Source: Bacteroidota bacterium
Lineage (GTDB): Bacteria; Bacteroidota; Bacteroidia; B-17B0; Aurantibacillaceae
Reading direction: 5' to 3'
Assembly (NCBI GenBank): GCA_963169355.1
Contig: CAUJCR010000002.1
Span: 62,001-126,000, forward strand
Length of the DNA: 64,000 nucleotides
In this document: piece after piece, positions 11,275 to 20,586 of the stretch
Position numbering within the stretch: the stretch's first letter is position 1
Layout of the letters: each line of letters opens with the position of its first letter
Notes under the pieces: generated by a model
Databases searched by the model: none
Told to the model about the DNA's origin: nothing
Seen by the model: only the letters and a program-made list of their open reading frames with translations
Position numbers and translations under genes: made by a program

Positions 11275-11466
11275 ACTATCTGCATTGGCAAATGCAGTTA
11301 ATTGAAAAATAAGTAAGGTATATAATAAAAGTTGTTTAATAAGCGTTTGTTTTAGAATTAAATATACATAAAAACAATTGGATAAAGACCAAATCTGTCT
11401 ATGAATTATTAATTTCTAAAGAAAGAAAGATGTATTTTATAAAGTCTTTATAAATACTTTACGCAC

Positions 11467-14400
11467 TTACATATTTCTTCTGTACTGACCACCTACTTCA
11501 AATAAACATTTGGTAACTTGCCCAAGCGACATGTATTTTGCCGCTTCCATTAATTCTGCAAAAATATTTTTGTTATGTATCGCTGCTGTTTGAAGACGTG
11601 TTACCATCTCTGTATGTTTATCCTTATGCGATTTATGTAACTCCCCAAGCATAGAGATTTGATATTCTTTTTCTTCTTTGGTTGAACGAATAACTTCTTT
11701 AGGTAACACCGTAGGGCTACCTTTGCTCGACAAGAATGTATTTACACCAATAATTGGGTATTCGCCTGTGTGTTTAAGTGTTTCGTAATACAAACTCTCT
11801 TCTTGTATTTGCCCACGTTGATACATGGTTTCCATAGCGCCTAATACACCGCCACGCTCGGTAATTCTATCAAACTCTTGCAATACCGCTTCTTCAACTA
11901 AGTCAGTAAGTTCTTCGATAATAAACGAACCTTGAATTGGGTTTTCATTTTTTGCTAAACCTAATTCTCTATTAATAATTAATTGAATAGCCATGGCGCG
12001 TCTTACACTCTCTTCGGTAGGCGTTGTAATTGCTTCATCGTAAGCATTTGTATGTAATGAATTACAGTTATCGTATATAGCGTATAAAGCCTGTAATGTT
12101 GTACGAATATCATTAAAGTCAATTTCTTGTGCATGTAATGAACGTCCTGAAGTTTGAATGTGATATTTCAACATCTGGCTTCTTTCGTTTCCATTATATT
12201 TAAACTTCATGGCTTTACTCCAAATGCGACGAGCCACACGCCCAATTACCGAATACTCTGGATCAATTCCATTACTAAAGAAGAAAGATAAGTTAGGCGC
12301 AAAATCATCAATATGCATGCCTCTACTTAAATAATATTCTACAAAAGTAAAACCATTGGCTAAAGTAAAGGCAAGTTGAGAAATAGGATTTGCGCCAGCT
12401 TCGGCAATGTGGTAGCCACTAATAGATACCGAATAAAAATTGCGCACCTTTTGATCAATAAAATATTGTTGCACATCGCCCATCACACGAAGACTAAACT
12501 CTGTACTAAAAATACAGGTGTTTTGAGCTTGGTCTTCTTTTAAAATATCGGCCTGTACGGTACCACGCACTTGCGATAAAGTACTTGCTTTAATTTTATC
12601 ATACACCTCTTTAGGTAATACTTGATCGCCTGTAACGCCTAACAACATTAAGCCTAAGCCATCATTACCTTCGGGTAATTCGCCTTGGTATTTTGGCCTT
12701 TGGGTACCTTTTGCTTTATAAATGGCTGCTATTTTACTTTCAACTTCTTTTTCTAATCCATTGGCTTTAATATAAATTTCGCATTGCTGGTCAATAGCGG
12801 CATTCATAAAAAAAGCAGCCATAGTAGGCGCAGGCCCATTAATAGTCATTGATACCGAAGTTTTAGGGTCGGCTAAATTAAACCCACTATATAGTTTTTT
12901 AGCATCATCTAAACAACAGATACTTACGCCAGAGTTACCAATCTTTCCATAAATATCAGGACGGTAATCAGGGTCGTTTCCATATAACGTTACGCTATCA
13001 AATGCGGTACTTAATCGAGCTGCTGGTAAGCCTTTACTTACATAATGAAAACGTTTGTTGGTTCTTTCAGGTCCACCTTCGCCAGCAAACATACGGGTTG
13101 GATCTTCGCCTTCACGTTTAAAAGGATAAATACCCGCTGTGTAAGGAAAATCGCCAGGGAAATTTTCTTGTAAATTCCATTTTAAAATATCACCCCAAGC
13201 ACTGTATTTTGGCGATGCAATTTTGGGAACTTGCGTGTGCGACAAAGACTCGTAATGCGTTTTTATTTTTAATACTTTATCACGTACTTTAAATTCATAA
13301 AACTCATTACTATACAATTTCTTTTTAGCATCCCAGTTCTCAATCAGTTTAAAATGATGTGGATCTAAATCTAATTTTATTTTTTCATAAACCTCTTGTA
13401 AGCCCTTTATTAATCGGTCTTTATCTTCAATATTAGATTCTTTAAGGGTTTCGATAGACTTATGAACGCCGTATAATTTTTGAGCAATTTCGGATTGTTG
13501 ATGAGCACGCTTATCATAGTTGCGGTTATTTTCCGAAATATCTGACAGGTAACGTGTTTTAGATGGCGGAATGATAAATACTTTCTCGCTCATTTCTTCG
13601 GTTACCTTAAATGTAGAAGTGAGGTTTTTGTTTCCTGTTTTTTCAACTAACTTATCCATTACCGCTTTATATAAACGATTCATTCCTGGGTCGTTGAACT
13701 GAGAGGCAATAGTTCCAAATACTGGAATATCCTCGTCGTTCATCTCAAATAATTTGTGGTTGCGTTTGTATTGTTTTTTTACATCACGCAATGCATCTAA
13801 AGCGCCACGTTTGTCAAATTTATTGAGAGCAATAATATCGGCAAAATCTAACATGTCGATTTTCTCTAACTGAGAGGCGGCACCATATTCGGGTGTCATA
13901 ACATATAAGCTCATGTTAGAGTGTTCAATAATTTCGGTATCTGATTGACCAATACCAGAGGTTTCTAAAATAATTAAATCGAACTGTGCTGCTTTACATA
14001 CATTTACCGCATCTTGCACATATTTACTAAGTGCCAAATTACTTTGACGAGTAGCTAACGAACGCATATACACACGTTGGTTTTGAATAGCGTTCATTCT
14101 AATTCTATCGCCTAGTAAGGCGCCGCCCGTTTTACGTTTTGATGGATCAACAGAAATAATGGCTATCTGCTTTTCTTTAAAATCAATTAAAAAACGGCGA
14201 ACCAATTCATCAATTAAAGACGATTTACCGGCACCACCTGTACCAGTTATCCCTAATACTGGCGTTGACGAGGCGCTTGCTTTTTGTTCAATCTCTTTTA
14301 ATAAGGCAGCGTTTTCTTCGCTAAAATTTTCGGCAGCCGAAATAATACGTCCTATTGAAGCAAAATCTTTCTCAACAAACTTTTTAGGTTCATCTTTTAA

Positions 14401-14847
14401 ATTTGCACCCGTTGCAAAATCACTTAAGCGGAGTAAATCATTAATCATTCCTTGCAATCCTAGTGCTCTACCATCATCAGGGCTATAAATTCGGGTAATG
14501 CCGTATTGATGCAATTCTTCAATCTCCTCTGGAAGAATAACACCGCCTCCACCACCAAATAACTTGATGTGTGTGCAGCCTTTTTCTTTTAATAAATCAT
14601 ACATGTATTTAAAATACTCCACATGTCCGCCTTGATAGCTTGTTACAGCAATGGCATTAGCATCTTCTTGTATGGCGCAGTTTACAACCTCTTGTGCACT
14701 TCTATCATGCCCTAAGTGAATAACCTCGGCACCGCTCGATTGAATAATACGACGCATAATATTAATAGCGGCATCGTGTCCATCGAATAAAGCAGCAGCG
14801 GTTACAATTCTAATTTTATGTTTAGATTGATATGGTGTTGTTTCCAT
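11467..14847 (-). CDS. icmF: Fused isobutyryl-CoA mutase (B12-binding domain + MeaB-like GTPase + mutase large domain)
   Basis: 1126 aa; B12-binding [18 protein letters not shown]; GTPase [18 protein letters not shown]; mutase domain [31 protein letters not shown]. Confidence 0.95.
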   Translation of the reverse strand: METTPYQSKHKIRIVTAAALFDGHDAAINIMRRIIQSSGAEVIHLGHDRSAQEVVNCAIQEDANAIAVTSYQGGHVEYFKYMYDLLKEKGCTHIKLFGGGGGVILPEEIEELHQYGITRIYSPDDGRALGLQGMINDLLRLSDFATGANLKDEPKKFVEKDFASIGRIISAAENFSEENAALLKEIEQKASASSTPVLGITGTGGAGKSSLIDELVRRFLIDFKEKQIAIISVDPSKRKTGGALLGDRIRMNAIQNQRVYMRSLATRQSNLALSKYVQDAVNVCKAAQFDLIILETSGIGQSDTEIIEHSNMSLYVMTPEYGAASQLEKIDMLDFADIIALNKFDKRGALDALRDVKKQYKRNHKLFEMNDEDIPVFGTIASQFNDPGMNRLYKAVMDKLVEKTGNKNLTSTFKVTEEMSEKVFIIPPSKTRYLSDISENNRNYDKRAHQQSEIAQKLYGVHKSIETLKESNIEDKDRLIKGLQEVYEKIKLDLDPHHFKLIENWDAKKKLYSNEFYEFKVRDKVLKIKTHYESLSHTQVPKIASPKYSAWGDILKWNLQENFPGDFPYTAGIYPFKREGEDPTRMFAGEGGPERTNKRFHYVSKGLPAARLSTAFDSVTLYGNDPDYRPDIYGKIGNSGVSICCLDDAKKLYSGFNLADPKTSVSMTINGPAPTMAAFFMNAAIDQQCEIYIKANGLEKEVESKIAAIYKAKGTQRPKYQGELPEGNDGLGLMLLGVTGDQVLPKEVYDKIKASTLSQVRGTVQADILKEDQAQNTCIFSTEFSLRVMGDVQQYFIDQKVRNFYSVSISGYHIAEAGANPISQLAFTLANGFTFVEYYLSRGMHIDDFAPNLSFFFSNGIDPEYSVIGRVARRIWSKAMKFKYNGNERSQMLKYHIQTSGRSLHAQEIDFNDIRTTLQALYAIYDNCNSLHTNAYDEAITTPTEESVRRAMAIQLIINRELGLAKNENPIQGSFIIEELTDLVEEAVLQEFDRITERGGVLGAMETMYQRGQIQEESLYYETLKHTGEYPIIGVNTFLSSKGSPTVLPKEVIRSTKEEKEYQISMLGELHKSHKDKHTEMVTRLQTAAIHNKNIFAELMEAAKYMSLGQVTKCLFEVGGQYRRNM

Positions 14848-15054
14848 TGGAAATAGATATAAAAAATGAGATGTCTAATATAAAGTTTTTTTGGATTTTA
14901 GGGCAATATTTTAGTCGATTTGTGGACTAATACTAAATACAACTATAATTTCCTTTAGGTACTATATTTTGGAATCAGCACAAGCAATTCGCACATAACT
15001 TAATAATGAGGCTCCTTTCATTATACAATAAGGTTTTATAAATCAGAGTAACCC

Positions 15055-15414
15055 CTATTTAGTCTTACTATCCTCCACATCTAAAAGTTTGAAATAAGTT
15101 GCTTTAAATCGTCCATCAACCACTTCGCCTTGTACTTCGGCTTTGCGAACAGCTACACAAAAACCATTTTTATTATGAGGGTGTCCATATTCTTGAATAT
15201 TAAGACCATCTACAAAATACGCCTTACCATCTATCCTAACAGCTAAATCGCAATCTTTACCAGGTAACTCAAAATTACATTCACCACACGAAGCCTCTAC
15301 CGTAAATACTTTTTTATTTTTATCAGGTACCGAACTTAATTTACTAGCTACTTGAGCATAATTAAAGAACGACAAAAACATAAAGGCAGTTATTAAAGTT
15401 ATTGTTTTCATCAT
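15055..15414 (-). CDS. DUF6370-like small secreted protein
   Basis: Signal peptide and CGECNFELPGKDCDLAVRIDGKAYFVDG motif. Confidence 0.65.
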   Translation of the reverse strand: MMKTITLITAFMFLSFFNYAQVASKLSSVPDKNKKVFTVEASCGECNFELPGKDCDLAVRIDGKAYFVDGLNIQEYGHPHNKNGFCVAVRKAEVQGEVVDGRFKATYFKLLDVEDSKTK

Positions 15415-15448
15415 GTTATTTTTTTAGTTTATCTACCTTAAAAACACA

Positions 15449-16474
15449 TTACTCAGCCGAGAATTGCTTTAAAAATCGTGCATCATTTTCAAAAAATAAT
15501 CGTAAATCTTTTACTCTATACTTTAACATGGTAATACGTTCTATACCCATTCCAAATGCAAATCCTGTGTATTTTTTCGAATCAATTTTACAGTTTTCTA
15601 ATACTTGAGGATCCACCATGCCGCAGCCTAAAATCTCAACCCAGCCTGTATATTTACACACATTACAACCTTCGCCTTTACAAATGGTGCAACTAATATC
15701 CACCTCGGCGCTAGGCTCTGTAAATGGAAAATAACTAGGGCGCATGCGTATTTTAGTTTCGGTACCAAATAATTCTTTCGCAAAAAAATTGAGTGTTTGT
15801 TTTAAATCAGCAAACGACACTTGCTCATCAATATAAAGTCCCTCTACCTGATGAAACTGGCAATGCGCACGTGCACTAATCGCTTCGTTGCGATACACTC
15901 TTCCTGGAGAAATAGTACGAATTGGCGGTTTTTGATTTTCCATAATGTGTACTTGAACAGATGAAGTTTGGGTTCTAAGCACCATCTCTGGATTGGTTTC
16001 TACATAAAATGTATCTTGCATGTCTCGCGCCGGATGATTTTCGGGGGTGTTTAAGGCCGAAAAGTTATGCCAATCATCTTCAATTTCTCGCCCCTCGCTT
16101 ACTGTAAATCCAATTCTCGAAAACACATCAATAATTTGATTTTTAACCAAAGACAATGGATGACGAGAGCCAAACTGAATACTTGGATCGCTTGGCAATG
16201 TCAAGTCTTGTTGTTGAGCACCCGCATTATCTGCCGTGTGCTCATATTTTTCTTTTAGTTCGTTTATTTTATTTTGAGCCTTTGTTTTTAGTTCATTTAG
16301 CCTCTGCCCTACTTCGCGCTTTAGTTCGGGGGCAACTGATTTAAAATCATCAAATAACGAAGTTATTTCGCCTTTTTTACTCAACCATTTTATACGATAC
16401 CCTTCTAATTCCTCTTTATTACTCACAGAAAATTCTTCTACCTGTTGTAATAAATTATTTATTTTTTCTAACAT
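15449..16474 (-). CDS. pheS: Phenylalanine--tRNA ligase alpha subunit
   Basis: HPLSLVKNQIIDVFSRIGF, RTQTSSVQVHIMENQKPPIRTISPGRVYR, GCGMVDPQVL, FAFGMGIERITMLKY. Confidence 0.97.
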   Translation of the reverse strand: MLEKINNLLQQVEEFSVSNKEELEGYRIKWLSKKGEITSLFDDFKSVAPELKREVGQRLNELKTKAQNKINELKEKYEHTADNAGAQQQDLTLPSDPSIQFGSRHPLSLVKNQIIDVFSRIGFTVSEGREIEDDWHNFSALNTPENHPARDMQDTFYVETNPEMVLRTQTSSVQVHIMENQKPPIRTISPGRVYRNEAISARAHCQFHQVEGLYIDEQVSFADLKQTLNFFAKELFGTETKIRMRPSYFPFTEPSAEVDISCTICKGEGCNVCKYTGWVEILGCGMVDPQVLENCKIDSKKYTGFAFGMGIERITMLKYRVKDLRLFFENDARFLKQFSAE

Positions 16475-16517
16475 AATTTAATTTGATAATTACGACAAAT
16501 TTAAGCATTTTTAGGTA

Positions 16518-17675
16518 GTGAAAAACCACCTATCTACATATATCTATTTTGGGTTATTATTACTTGTTGTACAATTATTACCTGCGCAAACTTTATTGAG
16601 TTATCAAGTTGTGGAGGGCGACACCATCAATATTATAAATAGTGATAGTTTAAAACAGGGCTTATGGAAAGAATTTTGGAGTAATGGCGATGTGAAAAGC
16701 GAAGTGAATTATAAAAACGGAAAAAAACAAGGCTTTGAAATTACTTGGTTTGATAGCCCAGATTGTGTAGAGTCTGAAAAATTTTATAAAAATGGTAAAT
16801 TAGATGGCCCAGTTATTTATTATTCCAAAAAATGTCAGAAAGAATTATTTGAAACCTATAAAGATGGCGTAAAAGAAGGCTTAGAACTAGAATACTACTC
16901 GAATGGCAGAGTGAAAGCAGAAGGAAAATATATCAAAGGACACCTTGATGGCTACTATAAAGTATTTGACAAGAACGGTAATTTTTCGTTTGAAAGTAGA
17001 AGTAGTGATGCAGAAACTGACTTAAATCCTAACATTGCTGACACAGTTAATAGCGTTGTATTTAATGTGCTGAAACGAAATAAAAAATGGCATAACAAAC
17101 TCATAGTGGCAGACTTAACAGGAAGCATGTACCCTTATGCACAACAAATAATTACTTGGATGAAACTAAATTTTATGAGTGATACAACGAGTCAGCATTT
17201 TGCATTTTTTAATGACGGCGATAAAAAAAGAGATGACGCAAAAAAAATTGGCGCCACAGGTGGCGTGTATCATTGCAAAGCAAAAAATGTAGAAGAATTA
17301 GTTTCTACCATGGAACTGGTGATTAAAAAAGGACAAGGTGGCGATGCCCCCGAAAACGTTATTGAAGGCATTATTTACGGACTAAACAAATCTGGAAAAG
17401 TTGATAACATTATTTTAATTGCTGATAACTGGGCAAAGGTAAGAGACATTAAATTGTTGCCTCGCATTAAAGTGCCTGTAAGAGTTATTTTATGCGGTGT
17501 TTACGAAGGCATGGCCATAGAAGAAGATTATTTAAACATAGCTTATAAAACCAATGGTTCCATACATACCATTGAGCAAGATATTACTAACTTAATGAAT
17601 CAAAGTACTAATAAAAAATTTACCATTAATGGTGTTGATTACATTATAAAAAATGGAAGAATAAAAATTTTTTAA
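16518..17675 (+). CDS. Secreted protein with YwqK/MORN-like repeats and a C-terminal vWA-like domain
   Basis: Repeats GLWKEFWSNGDVKSEVNYKNGKKQGFE, GLELEYYSNGRVKAEGKYIKGHLDGYYKVFDKNG; MIDAS-like DLTGSM; GTG start. Confidence 0.7.
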   Translation: MKNHLSTYIYFGLLLLVVQLLPAQTLLSYQVVEGDTINIINSDSLKQGLWKEFWSNGDVKSEVNYKNGKKQGFEITWFDSPDCVESEKFYKNGKLDGPVIYYSKKCQKELFETYKDGVKEGLELEYYSNGRVKAEGKYIKGHLDGYYKVFDKNGNFSFESRSSDAETDLNPNIADTVNSVVFNVLKRNKKWHNKLIVADLTGSMYPYAQQIITWMKLNFMSDTTSQHFAFFNDGDKKRDDAKKIGATGGVYHCKAKNVEELVSTMELVIKKGQGGDAPENVIEGIIYGLNKSGKVDNIILIADNWAKVRDIKLLPRIKVPVRVILCGVYEGMAIEEDYLNIAYKTNGSIHTIEQDITNLMNQSTNKKFTINGVDYIIKNGRIKIF

Positions 17676-17688
17676 AAAGAAACAGGGC

Positions 17689-18612
17689 GTGAGAATTTTT
17701 AACGACACACATACATTGCCTCCTTTTCAAAATGCCATAGTTACCATTGGTACTTTTGATGGTGTGCATTTAGGACATCAAAAAATAATTAATCGTTTAA
17801 AAGAATTAAAACAACAAGAAGGGGGCGAAGTAATTGTTTTTACTTTTGATCCTCATCCAAGAAAAGTGTTGTTTCCTGAGCAAAGAGATTTAAAACTAAT
17901 TACAACTACCGAAGAAAAATGCGAACTCCTTCAGCAGTTTGGTGTAGATAATGTATTAGTATATCCCTTTAGCACTTCGTTTTCTCAAATGCCAGCACGA
18001 GATTATATTTTTGATGTTTTAGTAAAAGCACTTCAAACAAAAACACTTGTTATTGGCTATGACCATCGCTTTGGAGCTAATAGAGAAGGAAATATTCAAA
18101 CACTGAAGGAACTTTCATCACTCGGCATTTTTAATGTAGAAGAAATACCAGCACAAGAAATTAATCAACTAAATGTTAGCAGTACTCGTATTAGAAAAGC
18201 TATTGAAGACGGCGAGGTAACTATTGCTAATGATTTTTTGGGATACAATTTTTTTATAAATGGTATAGTTGTAAAAGGAAAACAACTTGGCAGAACCATT
18301 GGCTACCCAACAGCTAATTTATTTATAGCCGATAAAAACAAACTCATTCCTAAAATGGGCGTGTATGCCGTAAATGTGTACCATAAGAACACCCACTACA
18401 AAGGCATGTTAAACATTGGCACTAACCCAACCACCGATACCGACAATATCATAAAAGTAGAAGTAAATATTTTTGATTTTGATAAAGATATTTATGGCGA
18501 AGCACTTAAAGTTGAATTTGTGAAGAGAATTAGAGATGAAGAAAAATTTGCTAACTTAGATGAACTCAAATTAGCCATTGCACGCGATAAAATAGCTTGT
18601 TTAAATGTTTAA
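17689..18612 (+). CDS. ribF: Bifunctional riboflavin kinase/FAD synthetase
   Basis: GTFDGVHLGHQKII, DHRFGANREGN, VVKGKQLGRTIGYPTANL, GVYAVNV; GTG start. Confidence 0.96.
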   Translation: MRIFNDTHTLPPFQNAIVTIGTFDGVHLGHQKIINRLKELKQQEGGEVIVFTFDPHPRKVLFPEQRDLKLITTTEEKCELLQQFGVDNVLVYPFSTSFSQMPARDYIFDVLVKALQTKTLVIGYDHRFGANREGNIQTLKELSSLGIFNVEEIPAQEINQLNVSSTRIRKAIEDGEVTIANDFLGYNFFINGIVVKGKQLGRTIGYPTANLFIADKNKLIPKMGVYAVNVYHKNTHYKGMLNIGTNPTTDTDNIIKVEVNIFDFDKDIYGEALKVEFVKRIRDEEKFANLDELKLAIARDKIACLNV

Positions 18613-19213
18613 GTCCTTACAAAAAATAATTATCCTTGTTGCTTACTTGCTTGTATCTCAAGTTTCAAAAGCGCAATTGCTCGACTCATTAACATTAGAT
18701 ACGATGACCGCTATTACCGACTTACAAGTAGCACTAAAAAAACCAGATGCGGTGGTGAAGTTAATTTTACGGAAACAAAAATTAAAAACATTTCCCAATG
18801 AAGTTTTACAATTTAAAAATTTACAATACTTAGACATTAGTAAAAACTCCATTAAAGAATTGCCTGATAGTATTGATAAACTCTCCAACCTTCAGTATTT
18901 GGCTTGTAGTAAAACAGGGCTTGAACGTGTACCGAAAGAAATTGGAAATTTAACACATTTAAAATACCTCAACCTCAATCAAAACGAACTAATTATGTTG
19001 CCTCCACAAATAGGTAATTTAGAGAAATTAGAAATTTTAGATTTATGGAGTAATAATTTTGATGAATACCCTTCCACACTTTCTGGTTTAAAATCATTAA
19101 AGGTGTTAGACCTTCGCAACATTTTAATAAGTGACCCCGTTCAAAAAAGCATAACCGATATGCTGCCAAAGGCAACCGTTTATATGTCGCCAAGTTGCCG
19201 ATGTAAATGGTAA
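18605..19213 (+). CDS. Leucine-rich repeat protein, secreted
   Basis: Repeats LQYLDISKNSIKELPDSI, LKYLNLNQNELIMLPPQI, LEILDLWSNNFDEYPSTL; overlaps the ribF 3' end by 8 nt. Confidence 0.85.
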   Translation: MFKSLQKIIILVAYLLVSQVSKAQLLDSLTLDTMTAITDLQVALKKPDAVVKLILRKQKLKTFPNEVLQFKNLQYLDISKNSIKELPDSIDKLSNLQYLACSKTGLERVPKEIGNLTHLKYLNLNQNELIMLPPQIGNLEKLEILDLWSNNFDEYPSTLSGLKSLKVLDLRNILISDPVQKSITDMLPKATVYMSPSCRCKW

Positions 19214-19224
19214 AATTGCTCCAT

Positions 19225-20157
19225 TTACTTTTTCATAGCTAACAGTTGTTCTTCTAGAAATTTAATGCCTTCTACAAAACTATGAGGATGGTAGCCCAAT
19301 TCGTTTTTAGCTTTATCAATTATAAAACCTGTAATTGGCGGTCGTTTTGCGGGTTGTTTGATGTCTTCCGATTTTGAGGGTTTAATTAATGATTTATCTA
19401 ATTGATAATAATCGGCTACTAAATGAGCAATTTCTAAAATACTTAAAAAATCTTTTCCCGAAATATTATAAATACCTGTTGCCCTTTTTTGAGCTATTAA
19501 AATACAGCCATCTGCTAAGTCCTCGGCAAGTGTTGGTGTACGAAATTGATCATCTACCACATTAATTGTTTTACCTTGTTCTAAATTTTGTTTTACCCAC
19601 AAAACAATATTGCTTCTACTCATATTATCTACAATACCATAAACCAATACAGTTCGAGCAATAGCCCAATCTAACGACGATGCCATTACAATTTTTTCGG
19701 CTTCTAATTTTGTTTCGGCATAATAACTTAAGGGATTTGGCTTTTCGGTTTCATCAATTGGACCATGAGTGCCATCAAAAATAAAATCGGTAGATAGATG
19801 AATAAAATGAGGTTTGTAGTTGGGGTGTTGTTTTACTAATTTTTCTAAAACCTCTACCTGATTTTTTACCGCTTTGGTATTTAATAAATAAGCCGATTCT
19901 TTATCTGTTTCACAAGCATCTACATTTGTCATTGCTGCCGTATTAATAACCACATCTGGCAAATAGGCAGAAAACACTGCCTCTACATTATTATAATCGG
20001 CAATATTTAATTCGGCGTACTCATAGCCATTTTTATTTACTAAACGATTCTCGCCTCTAGCAGTTGCAATACAGGTTATGCCTGTATGTTGAATGAGTTT
20101 ATATACCAGTTTTTGTCCCAACAAACCATTAGAACCTGTAATTAAAATTTTTTGCAT
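19225..20157 (-). CDS. SDR family sugar nucleotide-binding protein (dTDP-4-dehydrorhamnose reductase-like)
   Basis: ILITGSNGLLGQKLV, DVVINTAAMTNVDACETDKESAYLLN, STDFIFDGTHGPIDETEKPNPLSYYAETKLEAE. Confidence 0.9.
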   Translation of the reverse strand: MQKILITGSNGLLGQKLVYKLIQHTGITCIATARGENRLVNKNGYEYAELNIADYNNVEAVFSAYLPDVVINTAAMTNVDACETDKESAYLLNTKAVKNQVEVLEKLVKQHPNYKPHFIHLSTDFIFDGTHGPIDETEKPNPLSYYAETKLEAEKIVMASSLDWAIARTVLVYGIVDNMSRSNIVLWVKQNLEQGKTINVVDDQFRTPTLAEDLADGCILIAQKRATGIYNISGKDFLSILEIAHLVADYYQLDKSLIKPSKSEDIKQPAKRPPITGFIIDKAKNELGYHPHSFVEGIKFLEEQLLAMKK

Positions 20158-20223
20158 AGTCCAAATTTAAAGAAATAAATAAGGCTAAAAATACATTTTA
20201 AATTTTTTAAGTAAAACAATACT

Positions 20224-20570
20224 TTCGGGTTAGTGTTCTGAACTTTTGTTTCTTTTGCTTCAAGGCAAAAGAAATGAAGATGTTTTTACTCTTCCTAACT
20301 TTTCTTTGCTTCTCCAAAGAAAAGTAACAAAAGAAAAGAGCTCACAAAAGCCAACAGAAAGTTTCATTTGTCGCACGAGCCTGCGCTTGCAAGCCATAAA
20401 ACTTTCAGTTCGCACCTTTCGTGGACGTCCACCCACTCAAAAGCCTGTTCGTATGTTTGTTGTATGTTTTTTTTGCATCAAGCTATTACGGTTAGCACAA
20501 GGCATTTGTAATGCTGTGGCTATAAAAACAAAAAAACCGCAGCTATTCACTGCGGTTTTTTTATTGGGGT
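20224..20570. repeat. Hairpin-rich intergenic element, possibly an interspersed repeat
   Basis: Perfect inverted repeats 20249-20258/20265-20274, 20298-20308/20315-20325 and 20357-20364/20399-20406; low-complexity ORF 20246-20572 looks spurious. Confidence 0.5.
20532..20562. terminator. Rho-independent terminator (symmetric, works in either direction)
   Basis: AAAAACCGCA/TGCGGTTTTT stem, 9-nt loop, A-tract and T-tract on either side. Confidence 0.8.
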
Positions 20571-20586
20571 AAATAGTAAACGTTGT

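Noticed and set aside
14159-14488. 109-aa + strand ORF within icmF
   Set aside because: Antisense to the conserved MeaB/mutase gene.
20246-20572. 108-aa ORF on the + strand
   Set aside because: Overlaps a run of perfect inverted repeats and ends in a terminator hairpin; composition is low-complexity and no family is recognisable. Treated as non-coding.
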